Source: Polychytrium aggregatum
Lineage: Eukaryota > Chytridiomycota > Chytridiomycetes > Polychytriales
DNA: 32,560 nt
Direction of reading: 5' to 3'
Assembly (NCBI RefSeq): GCF_025602895.1
Contig: NW_026516485.1
Coordinates: 1 to 32,560 of the forward strand
In this document: positions 31,681 to 32,560 of the stretch, one piece after another
Position numbering within the stretch: the first letter of the stretch is position 1
How the letters are laid out: the number at the start of each line of letters is the position of its first letter
Position numbers and translations under genes: made by a program
The notes under the pieces: model-generated
Told to the model about the DNA's origin: nothing
Databases searched by the model: none
Seen by the model: the letters and a program-made list of their open reading frames with translations, nothing else

Positions 31681-32560
31681 CTACCCCCCTCTCAAGGCCC
31701 GAGCTCCGAGAGGGCCAGGCTTCGAGGGATGAGAGGAGTGGTAGGCTGCGACAGGCTCCGGACAATGTGCAAGATTGCTGGCGGGCTCCCAGGTGCAATC
31801 CATCACCGTGTAGCCACGCCAGTGCACAAGATACTGGAGCTTACCTCGGAACAGCCTGGAGTCCAGGATCTGTTCGACTTCCCATTCGTCGTGGCCGTCG
31901 ACTTGGATGGGTGGAGGGGGCGGGATGATTCGACCTGGGATCTTGTCATCGGCGGCAGGCTCGAGGAGGGAGACGTGGAACACCGGATGGATGCGCATGG
32001 ACGAGGGCAAGTCCAACTTGAAAGCGCGGGAACCGACTTGAGCGACGATCTTGAACGGCCCAAGCTTGGTGTGGTCGAGCTTGGCCGTGGGTCGCTGGGT
32101 CTTGATGTTCTTGGCGGAGAGCCAAACTCGGTCTCCAATCTTGAACGGAGGGGAAGGGGAGTGGCCGGGGTCGTAGAACTTGGCTTGGGAGTCCTGGGCA
32201 AGGGCGATGTTGAACTTGAGTTCATCGTGGAGGGAGTGAATGGCTCGGGCTTGATCGTCGGCGACGGAGGCATTCTTGGTGGTGCGGGGAAGGGCGACGG
32301 AAAAACGAGGGTGGTAGCCGGTGTAGGCAAAGAAGGGGGAGCAGCCGAGGGTTGCTTGAGAGGTGTTGTTGTAGGTGAACTCGGCGTGAGGGAGAAGCTG
32401 GGCCCAGTCGTCTTGCTGGAAGTTGATGAAGCAGCGGAGGTACTGCTCGAGGATGGCGTTGACCCGCTCGGTCTGGCCGTCGGTCTGCGGATGGAACGCA
32501 GTCGACATCTTGTGCTTGATCTTGAGGCGGGTCAGGACGGCTTGGAAGAACTTGGAGGCA
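31681..32560 (-). CDS. pol: Second E copy: Pol C-terminal part (integrase, chromodomain), cut by window edge
   Basis: The sequence matches 25916-26795. It encodes the end of the integrase core (MSTAFHPQTDGQTERVNAIL, including the catalytic Glu), the linker region (KLGPFKIVAQVGSRAFKLDL) and the chromodomain (WEVEQILDSRLFRGKLQYLVHWRGY) to the TAG that abuts the LTR. It is open up to the window edge. Whether the rest of this copy is complete cannot be seen. Confidence 0.92.
   Translation of the reverse strand, partial: ASKFFQAVLTRLKIKHKMSTAFHPQTDGQTERVNAILEQYLRCFINFQQDDWAQLLPHAEFTYNNTSQATLGCSPFFAYTGYHPRFSVALPRTTKNASVADDQARAIHSLHDELKFNIALAQDSQAKFYDPGHSPSPPFKIGDRVWLSAKNIKTQRPTAKLDHTKLGPFKIVAQVGSRAFKLDLPSSMRIHPVFHVSLLEPAADDKIPGRIIPPPPPIQVDGHDEWEVEQILDSRLFRGKLQYLVHWRGYTVMDCTWEPASNLAHCPEPVAAYHSSHPSKPGPLGARALRGG

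Overview
The window is a dense nest of Ty3/gypsy-type LTR retrotransposons of the chromovirus kind (gag zinc knuckle, then PR-RT-RNase H-integrase-chromodomain). I see no host gene, rRNA, tRNA, CRISPR or bacterial feature. Chromodomain integrases, Gag tails of the form PMDLD/PMEVD followed by a CCHC knuckle, strongly G/C-ending codons and LTRs with a fungal-style TATA box suggest a GC-rich fungus, most likely a basidiomycete. That placement is inference from element style, not from a host gene. Every recognisable element reads on the minus strand, so each element's 5' end is on its right. Five families are present; I call them A to E.

Layout. 1-3866: 5' part of a C element (C1) ending in its 5' LTR. 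3867-6664: 5' half of an A element (gag, PR, RT). 6665-12602: one LTR of A, split by a complete B element (B1, 7022-12488, target duplication ATGAG). 12603-14596: 3' half of A (RNase H, integrase, chromodomain). 14597-20986: full-length C element (C2), itself interrupted by a solo LTR of B (16316-16624, duplication CATGG). 20987-about 22935: 5' part of a D element (PR, gag, a GCAAG microsatellite, LTR). About 22936-23075: short, older, AT-richer retroelement relic in the opposite orientation. 23076-25334: 3' part of a second B element (B2). 25335-31680: a full-length E element inserted in B2. 31681-32560: the 3' end of another E copy sharing the LTR at 31100-31680.

How the parts work. A and B carry a tRNA-type primer site (TGGTAGCATCGGA). 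C, D and E instead carry, next to the LTR, a 9-12 nt sequence complementary to a stretch inside their own LTR, placed about 40 nt downstream of a TATA-like box. This is the arrangement of Tf1-type self-priming. In A, B, C and D pol lies in the -1 frame relative to gag, with a canonical slippery heptamer (GGGAAAC, or GGGTTTT in D) just before the gag stop. E has a degenerate form.

The most unusual feature is the topology. The two halves of A are in circularly permuted order around a single LTR. Both halves abut a C element at the same TCCAT target, yet C2 has A sequence on one side and D sequence on the other with no target duplication. Together with the E-LTR-E junction this points to recombination, for example integration of one-LTR circles through a shared nested element, or to assembly joins between identical repeats. 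Identical LTRs and one run of indel-only differences between C1 and C2 show that the families are young and that part of the left edge may contain sequencing errors.
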